Shown here: positions 33,757-41,240 of the stretch, in pieces
Layout of the letters: each line of letters opens with the position of its first letter
How positions within the stretch are numbered: position 1 is the stretch's first letter
Assembly: GCA_003160115.1 (NCBI GenBank)
Contig: PLQL01000033.1
Location: forward strand, 53,699 to 103,069
Source: Acidimicrobiaceae bacterium
Lineage (GTDB): Bacteria > Actinomycetota > Acidimicrobiia > Acidimicrobiales > RAAP-2
Direction: 5' to 3'
Length of the DNA: 49,371 nt
Translations under genes and position numbers: made by a program
The notes under the pieces: model-generated
What the model saw: only the letters and a program-made list of their open reading frames with translations
The model's database searches: none
What the model was told of the DNA's origin: nothing

Positions 33757-34923
33757 GTGCATAACACTTTCGTGCTGGTGTTCGTCGTGCTCATCGCCGT
33801 CGGCTTCGACTTCACCAACGGCTTTCACGACACCGCCAACGCCGTGGCGCCCACCGTCGCCACCGGAGCCCTGAAGCCTCGCACGGCCGTCATCCTTTCG
33901 AGCGCTCTCAACCTCGTTGGCGCGTTCCTCTCACTCAAGGTCGCCGCCACTGTGGCGAGTGGGATCGTGAGCCAGGGCGACATCATCATGCCGGTCGTGA
34001 TCGGCGGACTGATTGGCGCCATTGTGTGGAACGTAACCACCTGGTATTTCGGAATTCCCTCGTCGTCGAGCCACGCACTCATCGGTGGCATCATCGGCGC
34101 GATGATCGCGCACGCGGGTTCAAGTGCCGTGCTCTGGAGTGGCATCGTCGGCAAAGTGCTCGCACCATCAATCGCGGCACCAATCTTCGCACTCGTCATC
34201 GCGGCGATAGCCACCTCGCTCGCCCGTCGCCTCACGAAGAGGTCTGACGACGCGACGAAGTCGGCCGGCATGCGCATCGGACAGATTGGTTCGACGTCGT
34301 TACTCTCGATCGCGCACGGCACGAACGACGCCCAAAAGACCATGGGAGTGGTCACCCTGGCGCTCGTCGCCAACGGAACGCTCGCTCAGAACAGCGCCAC
34401 TCCTAAGTGGGTCGTGCTGATCTGTGGTCTCGCCATCGCGGCGGGCACCATGATCGGCGGCTGGCGCATCATCCGCACTATGGGCCAAGGATTCACGAAG
34501 TTGAGTCCAACCCAAGGCTTCACGGCCCAGATCACGTCGTCGGTGGTCATTCTCACGTCGAGCCACTTCGGCATGCCCCTTTCGACCACGTACGTGGCGA
34601 CCGGCTCCATCCTCGGCGCAGGGGTCGGCACCCGCAAGCGCACCGTACGCTGGAAGTTGGCCGGTCGGGTCGCTACCGCGTGGCTCATCACCCTGCCCTG
34701 CGCCGGCGTCTGCGGCGCCCTCGCCTTCTACGGTCAGCGGGCCTTCGGTGTTTCCTTCGGTGTCGTGGTGATGACCGCGATCTTGATCGGCTACTGCTCG
34801 TTTATCTACTACCACTCGCGCAAGGACAAGATCAACGCGGATAATGTCAACGACAAGTGGGGCGAACACTCAGAGGCATTTGAGAAGCCACTCGAGCCAG
34901 TGGAGGAACCCGTCAAGGTATGA
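33757..34923 (+). CDS. pit: PiT family inorganic phosphate transporter
   Basis: 388 residues, GTG 33757. It has the two inverted PiT signatures: GFDFTNGFHDTANAVAPTVATGAL near the N-terminus and SIAHGTNDAQKTMGVVTLAL in the second half. About ten membrane segments are separated by a central hydrophilic loop (RRLTKRSDDATKSAGMR). WYFGIPSSSSHALIGG and SSHFGMPLSTTYVATGSILG are the paired conserved helices. It imports metal-phosphate by proton symport at low affinity. There is no phoU-like gene; instead a small membrane-protein gene overlaps its stop by 4 bases. Confidence 0.94.
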   Translation: MHNTFVLVFVVLIAVGFDFTNGFHDTANAVAPTVATGALKPRTAVILSSALNLVGAFLSLKVAATVASGIVSQGDIIMPVVIGGLIGAIVWNVTTWYFGIPSSSSHALIGGIIGAMIAHAGSSAVLWSGIVGKVLAPSIAAPIFALVIAAIATSLARRLTKRSDDATKSAGMRIGQIGSTSLLSIAHGTNDAQKTMGVVTLALVANGTLAQNSATPKWVVLICGLAIAAGTMIGGWRIIRTMGQGFTKLSPTQGFTAQITSSVVILTSSHFGMPLSTTYVATGSILGAGVGTRKRTVRWKLAGRVATAWLITLPCAGVCGALAFYGQRAFGVSFGVVVMTAILIGYCSFIYYHSRKDKINADNVNDKWGEHSEAFEKPLEPVEEPVKV

Positions 34924-35165
34924 CGGTCACTCCCGCGACACCGCTGATCGACTGGCACGCCCTTGTCCAGGTCCTCTACACGAGCGTCGCCCTGGGCATC
35001 GGACTCGTAGTCCTCTTCTCAGTCGGCGTCCACTCGTTCTCGCACTACCGCCGTGCGGACAGCTCTGTCGCGCTTCGAAGTCTAAGTGTGACCGCCATGG
35101 GTCTCGTTGCTCTGGTCATCGCGGCGACCGTCGTGTGGGGCTTCATCGTCATCATCAATAAATAG
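34920..35165 (+). CDS. Small two-TM protein coupled to PiT
   Basis: 81 residues with two membrane segments (LVQVLYTSVALGIGLVVLFSVG and LSVTAMGLVALVIAATVVWGFIVI) joined by a short basic loop SHYRRADSS. ATG 34920 overlaps the PiT stop as ATGA, so it is made stoichiometrically with the transporter. I do not know an assigned function. By context it is a candidate PiT subunit or regulator. Confidence 0.75.
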   Translation: MTVTPATPLIDWHALVQVLYTSVALGIGLVVLFSVGVHSFSHYRRADSSVALRSLSVTAMGLVALVIAATVVWGFIVIINK

Positions 35166-35207
35166 AGCCGACGAGCAACGGCCCTGGCCAGGCTCTAGAT
35201 TCTTTCC

Positions 35208-36395
35208 ATGAGAGATCGCGAAGTCAACTTCCCCGCGTCTTTCTTGTGGGGCACGTCGACCTCCGCTTATCAGATCGAAGGCGGCGGCACGAACACCGAT
35301 TGGTGGCGTTTCGAACGCGCGCCAGATACGGTAGCGGTCGAGACGTGTGGGGATGCCTGTGATTCGTGGCACCGCTACGAGGAGGACCTGGATCTGCTGG
35401 TGCGATTCGGCTTGAACTCCTTTCGTCTTTCAATCGAATGGGCACGCATCGAGCCCGAACACGGCGTCATCTCGAGCGAGGCGCTCGACCACTACCGAGC
35501 AGTTCTCGAAGCCTGCCACGCACGCGCCATCCTGCCGGTAGTGACCCTGCACCATTTCACACTCCCGCTGTGGGTCGCTGACGCTGGAGGATTTGAAAAC
35601 CCCGAGATCGTTGGCTGGCTAGCGCACTACGCCATGGTCGTCGGCGAAGAATTCGGTGAGTTGATCGGCATTGCGTGCACCATCAATGAGCCCAACATCG
35701 TCGCGGCGATGGGTTACCTCATCGGCATGTTTCCGCCCCAAGTCGCCGATAGCGACCGATTCGTCGCCGTGAACCAGATGATGCGCCAGGCCCACGTCGC
35801 GATGCGCGAGGCGTTACGAGCGGGACCGGGTACCTACCCCATTGGTATGCCGCTGTCGATGCAAGAGTACGAGGCGTTGCCCGGTAGCGAAGAGAAGATG
35901 CATTCGATGCGAGCCGAGATGGAGGACAAGTACCTTCAATCCTCCCAGGAGGACGATTACATCGGCGTGCAGTGCTACACGAAGATGGTCGTGGGGCCCG
36001 ACGGCGTCGTCTTTGACCCGCCCGGCGAGAAGACCGAGATGGGCTATCTCTTTTGGCCCCAGTGCGTCGAGTACACGGTGCGTCGTGCGGCCGCGCTCTC
36101 GTCGCTACCCATCTTCGTCACCGAGAACGGCATCGGTACTGACGACGACGACCAGCGGATTCGTTACCTCAAGGGGGCTCTCCAGGGTCTACACAACGTG
36201 CTCGAGGAGGGCATCGACGTACGCGGCTACTTTCAGTGGTCCTTGCTCGACAACTTCGAATGGTCCTTCGGGTACCGTCCGAAGTTCGGGATCGTGGGCG
36301 TGGATCGCACCACGTTCGCGCGCACGCCCAAGCCCTCAGCCCAGTGGTACGCGGAAGCAACCAGCGATTTCCCTCGCAGCGTCATAGACGCCTAG
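35208..36395 (+). CDS. Glycoside hydrolase family 1 (beta-glucosidase-like)
   Basis: 395 residues, shorter than the usual 440-480. GH1 landmarks: FPASFLWGTSTSAYQIEG at the N-terminus, SWHRYEEDLDLLVRFGLNSF, RLSIEWARIEP, acid/base Glu in CTINEPN, nucleophile Glu in FVTENGIG, and the substrate-site WSLLDNFEWSFGY near the C-terminus. There is no signal peptide, so it acts on imported glycosides. The exact sugar is not predictable. The gene ends next to the stump of a sulfatase gene on the other strand. Confidence 0.93.
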   Translation: MRDREVNFPASFLWGTSTSAYQIEGGGTNTDWWRFERAPDTVAVETCGDACDSWHRYEEDLDLLVRFGLNSFRLSIEWARIEPEHGVISSEALDHYRAVLEACHARAILPVVTLHHFTLPLWVADAGGFENPEIVGWLAHYAMVVGEEFGELIGIACTINEPNIVAAMGYLIGMFPPQVADSDRFVAVNQMMRQAHVAMREALRAGPGTYPIGMPLSMQEYEALPGSEEKMHSMRAEMEDKYLQSSQEDDYIGVQCYTKMVVGPDGVVFDPPGEKTEMGYLFWPQCVEYTVRRAAALSSLPIFVTENGIGTDDDDQRIRYLKGALQGLHNVLEEGIDVRGYFQWSLLDNFEWSFGYRPKFGIVGVDRTTFARTPKPSAQWYAEATSDFPRSVIDA

Positions 36396-36518
36396 AGGGG
36401 CGATCGTTCCAGCAGGGCGGGAGAAGCGAGTCAGGTTCGGCGTCGTTAACTCATGGGATCCGTGGTCCCCAAGCAGGTGACGGTTGAGCGAATCAAGCGG
36501 GATCACCACCATTTTCAT
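36336..36518 (-). pseudogene. N-terminal stump of a sulfatase gene
   Basis: From ATG 36518 the first ~35 codons read MKMVVIPLDSLNRHLLGDH...TTPNLTRFSR, which is the conserved N-terminus of alkaline-phosphatase-fold sulfatases (metal-binding DS, then LNRH, then TPNL-x-RF). After about residue 37 similarity stops and the frame runs into the 3' end of the GH1 gene. No further sulfatase sequence, including the C-x-P-S-R formylglycine motif, exists in this locus. The rest of a ~450-residue gene has been deleted. Confidence 0.75.
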
Positions 36519-36622
36519 CGGGCGGCCGACGTCACCGGTATCGCTTGTGGAGCCTTGGTGTCAAGGTAGAGTACGCCTCGATTTCACTTGCCGGGTCCGA
36601 ACTCGCGCACTACGTTGTGTCC

Positions 36623-37015
36623 GTGAAACCTCAACTCGAACTCACGGCTCTCGACTGCCCCGACCCGCTCGCTCTAGCCGATTTCTACTCGCGCGTTACG
36701 GGCATGGAGATTGAACCGTTGGATGACGAGGATCCCGGCGAGATCGAGTGGGTGCGTCTCTTGAACGAAGGTATGCCCACACTCGCGTTCCAACGCGTCG
36801 AGAACTACGTCGCGCCAACCTGGCCCGAGGGTCCCGTACCCCAGCAACTGCATCTCGACTTCATCGTCGATGACCTTGACGAGGGCGAGCGCCACATCCT
36901 CGAACAAGGGGCCACCAAGCACTCGTTCCAGCCCGGTGCGGATCAACCCGGTGACACCTTTCGCGTGTACCTCGACCCGGTGGGCCACCCCTTCTGTCTG
37001 GTGCTCCCCTACTGA
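36623..37015 (+). CDS. VOC family protein
   Basis: About 130 residues from GTG 36623 (GTG 36617 is an alternative; the track start 36545 adds 26 unlikely residues that cross the sulfatase stump's upstream region). Single VOC domain: ELTALDCPDPLALADFYSRV, EWVRLLNEGMPTLAFQRVENY, QLHLDFIVDDLDEGERHILE and the final strand GDTFRVYLDPVGHPFCLVLP. This is the common glyoxalase-like type of unknown substrate. It is convergent with the DMT gene. Confidence 0.82.
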   Translation: MKPQLELTALDCPDPLALADFYSRVTGMEIEPLDDEDPGEIEWVRLLNEGMPTLAFQRVENYVAPTWPEGPVPQQLHLDFIVDDLDEGERHILEQGATKHSFQPGADQPGDTFRVYLDPVGHPFCLVLPY

Positions 37016-37025
37016 GTCGAATCGG

Positions 37026-37862
37026 TCAGCCGAGGCTGAGCAGTGCGATGCCCCCGACGACGAAAACCGCGGGCACGAGCACGCGGAGCAGTCGACCTTC
37101 GCGAAAGATGAACACCCCGATCATCCCCGCCCACAGCACGCCGGTCTCGCGAAGGGCGCTCACCACGCCCAGGGGTGCTCGAATCTGCGCCCAGAGCACC
37201 GCGACGTAACCCACCATTGACAAGACGCCACCGAGCATGCCAACGGACGCTCGGCGCGCTCCTGGCCACCAACCCCGCGGCTGGCGCGCCACCACGGCCA
37301 ACAGCCAGACGCCTGACTGAAGCGAGAAGAGCGTCAGGGCGTAGCGAAGGGCGTTGTTGCTCGAGCGCACACCGAGCCCGTCGACCACCGTATAGATAGC
37401 GATGGCCGCACCAGTCGCGAGGGCCCAGTAGACGCCCTGGCGGTTCGCAATCGCCGGATTCCTTCGAACGGCGAGGCTTACGATGCCGACCACTATCCCG
37501 ACGACACCGAACAACGCACGCAGACTTATATGCTCGCCGGCGAAGATGAGTCCCCCGAGCGAGACCAGTAACGGCGCGATTCCTCGTGCGATGGGATAGG
37601 ACTGGGAGAAATCGGTGCGCCGATAGGCACCCATGAGGAAGAGCTCGTAGCCGACGTGACACAGGACCGAGAACGCGAGATAGACCAACGCCGCCGACTT
37701 GGGCAGTCCCACGAAGGGCCAGGTGACCCAGCACACCAACGCCACACCGAGATTGAGCAGCGCGAAGCTCGCGAATTGATCGTGAAGGCTCTTGGCCATG
37801 GCGTTCCACACTGCGTGTACGAGGCCGGCTCCAAGAACGACCAATACGACGGTGTTGTTCAC
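37026..37862 (-). CDS. EamA/DMT family transporter
   Basis: 278 residues, GTG 37862. Ten membrane segments form two EamA repeats: GAGLVHAVWNAMAKSLHDQF opens the first, ending SYPIARGIAPLLVSLGGLIF; the second includes GVYWALATGAAIAIYTVVDG and VVSALRETGVLWAGMIGVFI, ending VLVPAVFVVGGIALL. It exports or imports small metabolites; the substrate is unknown. It is divergent from the tRNA pair. Confidence 0.9.
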   Translation of the reverse strand: MNNTVVLVVLGAGLVHAVWNAMAKSLHDQFASFALLNLGVALVCWVTWPFVGLPKSAALVYLAFSVLCHVGYELFLMGAYRRTDFSQSYPIARGIAPLLVSLGGLIFAGEHISLRALFGVVGIVVGIVSLAVRRNPAIANRQGVYWALATGAAIAIYTVVDGLGVRSSNNALRYALTLFSLQSGVWLLAVVARQPRGWWPGARRASVGMLGGVLSMVGYVAVLWAQIRAPLGVVSALRETGVLWAGMIGVFIFREGRLLRVLVPAVFVVGGIALLSLG

Positions 37863-38021
37863 GCTCAGGCCGTCGCCACTCGCAGAGTTCGACGCACCGA
37901 GGACACGCAGACCAGTCTACGAGCCGGTCGAATTGCGACCTTTGGCCAGCCCCAATTCACACGCCCGCCAACGGATAGACTGACACTTCGCGTCTCGGAG
38001 TCTTCGCTTCGAGAACACCGA

Positions 38022-38096
38022 GGACCTGTGGTGCAGCTCGGAGTGCACGCCGCCCTGTCAAGGCGGAGGTCGCGGGTTCAAATCCCGTCAGGTCCG
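38022..38096 (+). tRNA. tRNA-Asp (GTC)
   Basis: 75 nt cloverleaf: acceptor GGACCTG/CAGGTCC, D-stem GTGC/GCAC, anticodon stem CCGCC/GGCGG with loop CTGTCAA (anticodon GTC at 38057-38059), T-arm with loop TTCAAAT, discriminator G. No CCA is encoded. It is followed after a hairpin by tRNA-Phe, a frequent pairing. Confidence 0.96.
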
Positions 38097-38120
38097 CTCG
38101 ACACCCGAAAGGGTGACGAG
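38097..38120 (+). other. GAAA-tetraloop hairpin between two tRNAs
   Basis: CTCGaCACCC-GAAA-GGGTGaCGAG: a symmetric stem of 4 + 5 bp around one A/A mismatch, capped by a GNRA tetraloop, filling nearly the whole spacer. Likely an RNA-processing element of a joint precursor. Confidence 0.5.
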
Positions 38121-38122
38121 GA

Positions 38123-38198
38123 GGTCGAGTAGCTCAGTTGGTAGAGCGCGCGCCTGAAAAGCGTGAGGTCACCGGATCGACGCCGGTCTCGACCACCA
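38123..38198 (+). tRNA. tRNA-Phe (GAA)
   Basis: 76 nt including encoded CCA. Acceptor GGTCGAG/CTCGACC, D-stem GCTC/GAGC, anticodon stem CGCGC/GCGTG with loop CTGAAAA (GAA), T-stem ACCGG/CCGGT. The T-loop reads ATCGACG, so position 54 is A instead of the usual T. Confidence 0.96.
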
Positions 38199-38570
38199 AC
38201 CGGTCGTTTCCAAGAGTTTCCCTGGGAACGAACGCGTCCCTTATCGCAGTGGCCGCACCGCGACGCGAGTGTGCCGCGCGCTGCGGGTCGCTCGCCAAGG
38301 TCCCACCGACACGAGATTGCGACGTAACCCTCGTAGAGCGATCTCGTGGTCACCGATCCTCGAGTGCACGAGGCCCATCGCTTCGATCCTCGCGACCACC
38401 GACGAACCGTGACAATGCTCGACCAGGTAGACACTCACCATCGAATCGCGGTGACTAACTCGAGCGGAGCGGTAAAAGTAGCGTTCTGCGGGTTGCGGAT
38501 CACCGGACATCGACGAAACCTACCGACGAGGTGTGACGAGCCGTGCCACAATGGCTCCCAAAGGGAGACC
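38199..38570. other. 372-bp stretch between tRNA-Phe and the hydrolase gene
   Basis: No supported gene. A minus-strand open frame of about 66 codons (38241-38441, starting MVSVYLVEHCHGSS) has unbiased composition and no recognisable domain. A minor dyad CCTCG-AGTGCA-CGAGG occurs near 38354. The hydrolase Shine-Dalgarno (AAGGGAG) lies at the right end. Confidence 0.45.
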
Positions 38571-39635
38571 ATGAACGACTTGCCACACGTCACGCCCCGC
38601 TTCGCCGTCCAACCCGCGGGCGTCGCCTGGCCCACCGAACGCTGGCCTCGAGCGAGCGCGACGCCCGCGCGTCTGGCCCAAATCGTCGACGAGGCGTTTA
38701 GCGCCGACGAACTCGCGATCACCAACGCGGTGGTCGTCATCCAGGGTGGCCGGGTCATCGCCGAGCGCTACGCGGGCGTCCAGGAGTTCTTCGACCGCTC
38801 ACCCGAGACGATCGACGCGCACTCGCAGTTGTTGTCGTGGTCCATGGCCAAGTCACATCTGCACATGATCCTGGGTACCCTCGTCGACGAGGGCCGACTC
38901 GAACCCGAGGCCCGTGCGCCGGTGCGCGAATGGTCCGATGCCACCGACCCACGCCACGCCATCAAACTGAAGGACCTGCTCGCTATGCGCGACGGTCTCG
39001 CGTTCGTCGAGAACTACGAGATCGGTCAGGTGAGCCACGTCATCGAAATGCTCTTCGGCGAAGGTAAGCACGACATGGCGGGCTACACCGCGGCGCTTCC
39101 TCTCGCCCACGAGCCCGGTACGTTCTTCAACTACTCGAGTGGCACGACCAACGTCCTCAGTCGCATCGTGGCCGACGAGGTCGGTTACGCCGACCAGTAC
39201 GACGCCTACCTTCATCGGCGTCTCTTCGACCCACTCGGGATGAAGAGTGCGGTCGCCACTTTCGACCCGACGGGCGTGTTCGTCGCGTCGAGTTACCTGC
39301 ACGCCAGCGCGCTCGACTTCGCCAAGTTCGGCCTGCTCTACCTTCGCGGCGGTGAATGGGACGGCCAACAACTGATCTCACGCGAGTGGGCCGCCACGGC
39401 CCAAGTACCGCTCAGCAAGGATCCCGACAGCGACTCGTTCTACTCCTGGCAGTGGTGGGTCACCGGCGACCGCTACGGTACCTACTGGGCGAGCGGTTAC
39501 GAGGGCCAGATGATCAGCGTGGCCCCGGACCTCGACGCCCTGGTGTTGCGTTTCGGCCACACCTCTGAGGAGCACTATCCCCAACTCGGCGAATGGCGCA
39601 CCAGGGTGTTGGATGCTCTGGCCCAAGGCGCCTAG
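38571..39635 (+). CDS. Serine hydrolase (beta-lactamase / class C-like family)
   Basis: 354 residues from ATG 38571 with AAGGGAG 3 bases upstream; the track start at 38346 adds 75 intergenic residues. Penicillin-binding fold: SxxK nucleophile Ser91-M-A-Lys94 in LLSWSMAKSHLHM, then LKDLLAMRDGLAF, the Tyr motif FFNYSSGTTNVLSRI, and the C-terminal YWASGYEGQMISVAPDLDAL. There is no signal peptide, so it is a cytoplasmic esterase/peptidase-like member rather than an antibiotic-resistance enzyme. The stop overlaps the pyrE stop tail to tail. Confidence 0.88.
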   Translation: MNDLPHVTPRFAVQPAGVAWPTERWPRASATPARLAQIVDEAFSADELAITNAVVVIQGGRVIAERYAGVQEFFDRSPETIDAHSQLLSWSMAKSHLHMILGTLVDEGRLEPEARAPVREWSDATDPRHAIKLKDLLAMRDGLAFVENYEIGQVSHVIEMLFGEGKHDMAGYTAALPLAHEPGTFFNYSSGTTNVLSRIVADEVGYADQYDAYLHRRLFDPLGMKSAVATFDPTGVFVASSYLHASALDFAKFGLLYLRGGEWDGQQLISREWAATAQVPLSKDPDSDSFYSWQWWVTGDRYGTYWASGYEGQMISVAPDLDALVLRFGHTSEEHYPQLGEWRTRVLDALAQGA

Positions 39636-40186
39636 GCACCTTCGTAGGAGAAGCCCAGATCTGGCGCGCTGAACAGGGCGTCGAAGTTGAGCCCTTCGTG
39701 CCTCGCCATGTCACCCACCGTGCCCCCCCGGTCCACGACCGCGAGCAAGAGTACGACGGTTGCCCCGAACTCCTGGACCACCTTCGCTGCTTCGAGCAAG
39801 CTGGTGCCTCGAGTGACGGTGTCCTCGGTGATCACCACGCGATCGCCGACCTCGAGGGCGCCCGCGATTCGTCCCCCGGCCCCGTGATCCTTGACCTCTT
39901 TACGGACGCTGAACGCCCGAAGCAGTCGACCCCTGGTCGCCGCGACGCCCGCGGTAATGAACGACGCACCGTCGGCGCCCATGGTGAGCCCACCGATGGC
40001 GGTCGCTTCTGAGGGAATTCTCTCCAAGAGCAGCGTCGCCACGTCCACCATGGTCTCGGGCGAACAGATGGTCCGCTTGGAGTCGATGAACCACGACGAC
40101 GTGCGCCCGGACTTCAAGGTGAAGTCCCCGCGGCGCACCGAATGATCCAGAAGGTGCTCGTGCACGCGAGCGCGTGCGTCGCTCAC
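39632..40186 (-). CDS. pyrE: Orotate phosphoribosyltransferase
   Basis: 184 residues, GTG 40186 overlapping the purM stop as GTGA. The PRPP-binding loop VVITEDTVTRGTSLLEA is intact, with DFTLKSGRTSSWFIDSKR and GGLTMGADGASF upstream. It converts orotate plus PRPP to OMP in pyrimidine synthesis. It is the last gene of the purF-purM-pyrE unit, so a pyrimidine gene rides on a purine transcript and shares the PRPP substrate. Confidence 0.93.
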   Translation of the reverse strand: MSDARARVHEHLLDHSVRRGDFTLKSGRTSSWFIDSKRTICSPETMVDVATLLLERIPSEATAIGGLTMGADGASFITAGVAATRGRLLRAFSVRKEVKDHGAGGRIAGALEVGDRVVITEDTVTRGTSLLEAAKVVQEFGATVVLLLAVVDRGGTVGDMARHEGLNFDALFSAPDLGFSYEGA

Positions 40187-41211
40187 GTCATCACCACCGA
40201 TCCCGAACCGCTTCGAATTTTCCCGATCACTGACGCGGTGAGGCCCTCTTCACGAGCCACCTCGACCGCGGTGTCGGTGTCGTCGGCATCGACGACCACC
40301 ACCATGCCGAGTCCGCAGTTGAAGACTCGCACCATCTCGTCGGCGCTCACCTGACCACGACGTTGGATCTCGAAGAAGATCTCCGGTGTCTCGAAGGCGT
40401 CGAGGTGGATGACGGCGTCGCGGGTGGGCGGCACGATTCGCACGACGTTACCCATGATCCCCCCGCCCGTGATGTGCGCCGCCGCTCGGACGCCATCGCC
40501 CATCTTCTTGCGCATGGCCGTGATGGCCGGTGCGTAGATGACTGAAGGCAACAGGAGTTCGTCACCTAACGAGCGAGTCGCTCCCGGAAACGCCGGACGC
40601 GCCAGCGCACCGGGCTCACCCATCAACACCTTGCGAGCCAGCGAATAACCATTCGAGCGCAGTCCCGGTGACCCGAAGCCGATGAGTGCGTCACCCTTGT
40701 GCACTCGGTGCACACCCAACTCGTGGCCACGCTCGAGCACACCCAGCACGAAGCCCGCGACGTCCAGGTCGTCGGGGTGCATCACGTCACCGTGCTCAGC
40801 GGTTTCACCGCCCAACAACGAAATGCCCGCGTTGCGGCAACCGTCGGCGATTCCGGTCACCAACTCCTCGAGGCGCGCGGGGTCGAGTGAGCCCACCGCC
40901 ACGTAGTCGAGCATGAAGAGCGGTTCGGCTCCCACGCAAGCGAGATCGTCGACGAGCATCGCCACGAGATCACGGCCCACCGTGTCGTAACGGCCCATCT
41001 GGCGAGCCACTTCGAGTTTGGTCCCCACGCCATCGGCCGACGCGACGAGCACGGGGTCCTTCATCTTGGCGCGGTTAAGCGCGAACATGCCCGCGAAGCC
41101 GCCGATACTCCCGAGCACTTCAGGTCGTCTCGTGCTGTCCACGGCTCCCTTGATGCGCTGGACCACTTGATCGCCCGCTTCGATTGACACACCGGCCGAC
41201 TGATACGTCAT
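40183..41211 (-). CDS. purM: Phosphoribosylformylglycinamidine cyclo-ligase (AIR synthetase)
   Basis: 342 residues from ATG 41211 (MTYQSAGVSIEAGD, with AAGGTGG upstream); the TTG used by the ORF track overlaps the purF stop and is not needed. PurM landmarks: VLVASADGVGTKLEVARQMG, LLGGETAEH, GSPGLRSNGYSLARKV and HITGGGIMGNVVRI. It closes FGAM to AIR with ATP. It sits between purF (29 bases upstream) and pyrE (4-base overlap). Confidence 0.96.
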   Translation of the reverse strand: MTYQSAGVSIEAGDQVVQRIKGAVDSTRRPEVLGSIGGFAGMFALNRAKMKDPVLVASADGVGTKLEVARQMGRYDTVGRDLVAMLVDDLACVGAEPLFMLDYVAVGSLDPARLEELVTGIADGCRNAGISLLGGETAEHGDVMHPDDLDVAGFVLGVLERGHELGVHRVHKGDALIGFGSPGLRSNGYSLARKVLMGEPGALARPAFPGATRSLGDELLLPSVIYAPAITAMRKKMGDGVRAAAHITGGGIMGNVVRIVPPTRDAVIHLDAFETPEIFFEIQRRGQVSADEMVRVFNCGLGMVVVVDADDTDTAVEVAREEGLTASVIGKIRSGSGSVVMT

Positions 41212-41240
41212 GCCACCTTGGGGCTGTTCGAGCAGTCGGC

